Under the pieces are notes generated by a model, which saw only the letters and a list, made by a program, of their open reading frames with translations, was not told the origin of the DNA and did not search any database. The translations under genes and the position numbers were made by a program. Shown here in pieces: positions 60,153-64,000 of a DNA stretch of 64,000 nt. This stretch comes from Warburgia ugandensis (taxonomy: Eukaryota > Streptophyta > Magnoliopsida > Canellales > Canellaceae). The DNA is taken from positions 21,692,414 to 21,756,413 of the forward strand of contig CP141134.1 of assembly GCA_035236585.1 (NCBI GenBank). Direction: 5' to 3'. Position 1 is the stretch's first letter. The number at the start of each line of letters is the position of its first letter.

Positions 60153-63100
60153 GCATTTTGCTAGTCCCTAGCAAAACATGTGAAAAATAATGAAAACAAA
60201 AAATGGTTGTCATTTTTGTAGGCACTCAGAATTGTATTTAACATATGCAACAAGCACTCAAACCCTTAGGTTACCCCTAGTAGATAAGTTAAGCCTTATG
60301 GGGGTTTGTAGTGAATATACCTACCAAATTCCATAAGGCTAATTCCTTTATTTTATCTTAGAAAATTCTAATCCATTCGTACTCTACAAGCTTTAGCAAC
60401 TTAATAAAGATGAATGAGAAATTCAACAAGTTACCCATATACCAAAGCCTTTTTATTCTAATTTCAACTTGGAGTGCATGTGTGTGTAGAAGCTATATAA
60501 GTCAGGACTTCTAAATAGATATACTTATAGTTTATTGCAAAGATGTCTTAACCTCAATTCTCATTGGTTATACCCTCAAAAATAAAGCTCTGAGAGAAAA
60601 GGGGTCAAACAAATTTCTCTTCTTATGTGACCAAATTCAACAAGATTGATGGTTCACATAATCCTTCTAAGCACATATATGACAAAGAAATGTGATCCCT
60701 TAGAATAGATGTCATTACCAAGATCAATAGGAAATAGTTCACCTAAATTCTTTCCTATTTATATCTTCATCAAGGCTATGTTCCAACTAAGATCCATAGG
60801 TCCTCAAATAAGATGAAACATAGGCTTAGGTGGGATTCAAATTCTTAAAATTGAGTAGAGGTCTTCTATGAATATTTGTTTGGAAAACTTTACTTTTGGT
60901 TATACTTTTGAAGTGAATATTTTCTCTACTTTTCCATTCTTTTTTCTCAACATTTCTTTTCTTTTCTTTTTTTATGATACCTTACTCACTTTTCCAAACT
61001 CTTCTTTGTATTACTTTTTTATTTGAGGAAAGGCTTTTTCTTTATAAGCACTTTGATATTTTTCACTTCTTTTGCTTTATCCTTTTTCTACATTTTCTAT
61101 CATGTTTACTCATTTTTGAAAGATAATGGATATTTTAACTAGTGGTATAATATACTAGGTAAGCTTTATATCTCTACTATAACAAGGAAGGCCTATATCA
61201 TTTCCTAGGTTTCTTAAAGCCTATTAGATTCAATAAATGTTCAAGACACAAAGTTAATATTCCTAGCAGGTTCTTGACATTTTGACTAAAACAAAGATAA
61301 TGGGATCTTCCAAATTTGATGTACACTGAAGAAGATAAGGAATTATATATAACCCTTAAAAAGATAATAACCTCTAAAACTCATAGGGTATGTAAGTCCC
61401 TACTGATTTTCTTAGACTCTCTAAGTCATAATCATCTATTAGTCTAGACTATGCACTATGTGTAAGTGCAGGTAGAGATTTAACTTTCATAAAATACTAC
61501 AAGAACATTATAAGATGCAGAATTAACCATATGCATTTCTATTGAGAAGTTAAAGTAGTGGAAATACTAATCTTTAGATAATCCAATTCTTGTCACAGTA
61601 AAGGAACTTGACCTAAAAACTTTGAAAAACTAAAAAATTTTTTTATTTTTTTCAAGAACACAAGAAAAACATAGAAATCTCATGTGTGTCCACAATCACC
61701 CCCAACCTGAACTAATCATTGGCCCCAATATTTTGTAATATAGGGAAATTATATGTTAATTGGGTAAAGTAGAATAATGAGTTTTGAAAAACTTGAGTTG
61801 CCTCCCAATGAGTGCTAAGTTTAACATCTTTTGCCTAACATGATATGCAATGATGGTAACGATGAATGCACTGGTAATGATGGATGTAAGTATCATGGGA
61901 GATGCTAAGGTGGGTCCCAATATATTAGTTCCATGAGTAATGTTTCTTCCACTTTAGGGTTTGTCAACTCTAGGAAGGGTTTCAACCTTTGCCCATTAAC
62001 TTTGAAGATTTATCCATCCTTTTCTATCTCGATGGCCCCATGAGGATATAGTGTATGTACTATGTAGGGTTCAACTCATCAAGATCTAAGTGTCCCTAGA
62101 AATCGATGCAATCCAGAATTATACAAAAGAACCTTCTGTCATGGGGTAAAGGACATTTTTAAAATGTTCTTATCTTGATTGCTTTCATGCGGTCTTTGTA
62201 TTTCTTTGCTAACTCATATGCATCTTTCCTTAACTCATCCAACTCATTGAGTTGTAGTTTTCTATGGGTTCCATTAGTATCTAAGTCAAAGCTGAGCTTT
62301 CTGATAGCCTATTATGCAATATTCTCACATTCTACTGGTAGATGGTGGGCTTTTCCATAGACTAGGCAATAAGGTGTCATACCTATAAGAGTTTTAAACA
62401 CTATACAATAGGCCCATATAGTGTCACTATGTCTCAAGGACTAGTCTTTCCAATTTGGATTGACTGGTTTTTCTAAAATATTCTTTATTTCTCTATTAGA
62501 CATTTCTACCTATCCATTGGTCTGAGGATGACAAGGGTAGCAATTTTATGGGTGACACCATATCGCTTCATTAAATTTTCAAAAACCCTAGTGCAAAAAT
62601 GTTTACCCCTATTACTAATTATGGCCCTAGGTGTACCAAAACATGCAAATATATTTTGTTTTAAGAACTTGACCACCACCCAATGGTCATTGGTTTTACA
62701 CAGAATGGCTTCTACCCATTTTGACACATAATCTACCTCCCACAAGGATGTACAAATAACTAAAGAACTTAGGAAAATGTCCCATAAAATCAATGCCCAA
62801 ACATCAAAAGGCCTAATTATTAAAATGGGTTTAAGAGCATCATATTCCTTTTTCTTATTCTTCCTAACTATTGACATCTTGCACATGATAAGTAGTAAGC
62901 ATGTGAATTCTTGAAAATGGTGGGTCAATAAAAACCACACTGTAAAATCTTTGTAGTTGTCCTTTTAAAATTGAAATGACTTCACATGCATGGACATGAC
63001 AAAAGGAGATGACCTTATGCTGTTCATTATCTGGTATGCATCTCCTAATGACTTGATCAAAATAGTACTTAAACAAGTACGGATTATCCCAATTAAAGTG

Positions 63101-64000
63101 TTTGACCTCGGCAATAAACCGTCTCCTATCTTGTTTTAACTAATGAGTAAGCATTTAATCCATGATAAGATAATTGACAATATTAACATACCAATGTAAT
63201 TGAAAAATGTGCAACAATTGTTCATTAGGAAATGTCTCTATTAAAAGATCATTCTCACTAGTAGACCCCACAACTAGCTTAGATAAATGGTCAGCTACAA
63301 CATTTAAGAACCTTTCTTGTCCTAAATTTCTATATCAAATTCTTGTAGTAATAGTATCATTGGATCAGCCTAAGTTTTGCATCTTTCTTTAAAAGAAGAT
63401 ATTCAAGTGTTGCATGATTTGACCATACTATAACCTTAGATCCTAACAAGTAAGATGTAAACTTATCCAGGGCAAAAGCAACAGCTAACAACTCCTTTTC
63501 TATAGTGGAATAATTGAGTTGTGCATCATTGAGTGTCTTATTAGCATGATATACCACATGGGGAAGTTTGTCAATATGCTGCCCCAACACAGCTCTAATC
63601 ACATTGTTTGAAGTGTCACACATTATTTCAAATAATGCATTCTAGTTTGGAAGTTAAATAATAGGTGTAGAAGTTAACTCAACTTTTAGGTGCTCAAATG
63701 CTTTCATACAATTTTCATCAAAGTCAAAAGTTGCTTCCTTCGTAAGTAAATTACATGAGGGCTTAGCAATTTTACTAAAGTTCTTGATGAATCTTCCATA
63801 GAAACCAACATGGCCTAAAAATGACGAATTTCCTTCACCATCCTTGGAGAAGGAAGATTAGTGATTAAATCCACTTTGGCTTTATCTACTTTTATACCAC
63901 TAAGTGAAATAAAACAATGTCATTTTGAACCATAAAATGACATTTTTCCCAATTTAATACCAAGTTCTTTTCCTGACACCTAGCTAGGAAAAGTTTTAAA
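60141..64000 (-). mobile_element. Athila-type Ty3/gypsy fossil, 3' region and pol, runs off the window
   Basis: Minus-strand parts from the window edge: reverse transcriptase (from 64000 to about 63750), RNase H (about 63650-63300, with [19 protein letters not shown]) and integrase (about 63100-62400, with VDYVSKWVEAI and GTPRAI). Then a 1.5 kb non-coding 3' region holds GGTTGGGGGTGA at about 61697-61708 and a second purine run GGTTGGGGGATG next to the LTR at about 60141-60152. Broken, with several interruptions; among the better preserved Athila copies here, but incomplete because gag and the 5' LTR lie outside. Confidence 0.8.

Overview
The window looks like nuclear DNA of a flowering plant, probably not a grass. 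It is AT-rich, full of microsatellites, and made mostly of decayed LTR retrotransposons nested in each other. A single convincing host gene lies in it: an ortholog of the plant pseudokinase CORYNE (CRN/SOL2), minus strand, two exons (34133-34439 and 35511-36391), in a roughly 6 kb island free of recognisable retroelements. I cannot name the species; a woody non-monocot is a guess from the protein and the repeat style.

Layout. 1-704: unassigned AT-rich DNA with an (ATT)n tract. 705-3490: LTR plus leader of an Athila-type Ty3/gypsy fossil (here called family LTR2). 3491-7409: two copies of a second Athila-type LTR family (LTR1) arranged head to head, the second followed by a tRNA-Asp-type primer site. 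7666-10185: a second inverted pair, made of LTR2 pieces. 10186-10500: a chromovirus LTR scrap. 10500-17041: gag-pol body of an Athila fossil on the plus strand, with a 603 bp element inserted in its integrase region, then an LTR at 17042-18935. 18936-22985: another LTR1 piece, split by a clean 2583 bp solo LTR. 22986-29194: a minus-strand Athila fossil with pol, primer site and 5' LTR. 29195-29865: a pol scrap. 29866-33130: LTR2, minus strand. 33131-38000: the CORYNE island. 38000-39335: intergenic DNA with a MITE-like inverted repeat. 39336-41018: solo LTR2. 41019-42400: unassigned. 42401-46636 and 47383-52506: two very long solo LTRs of chromovirus (Tekay/Del) type in opposite orientation. 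46637-54190: gag and leader remains of a minus-strand element, with its LTR up to about 57150. 57544-64000: 3' LTR, 3' region and pol of another minus-strand Athila fossil that runs off the window; a 995 bp element sits in its LTR.

The most unusual item is a pair of short elements (15205-15807 and 58407-59401) that share sequence, TGTAA-type ends, 5 bp target duplications and long internal inverted repeats. They carry no coding capacity and I cannot place them in a named family. No operon-like, CRISPR-like or defence-like system is present. CORYNE acts in CLE-peptide signalling in meristems; nothing around it suggests a gene cluster.
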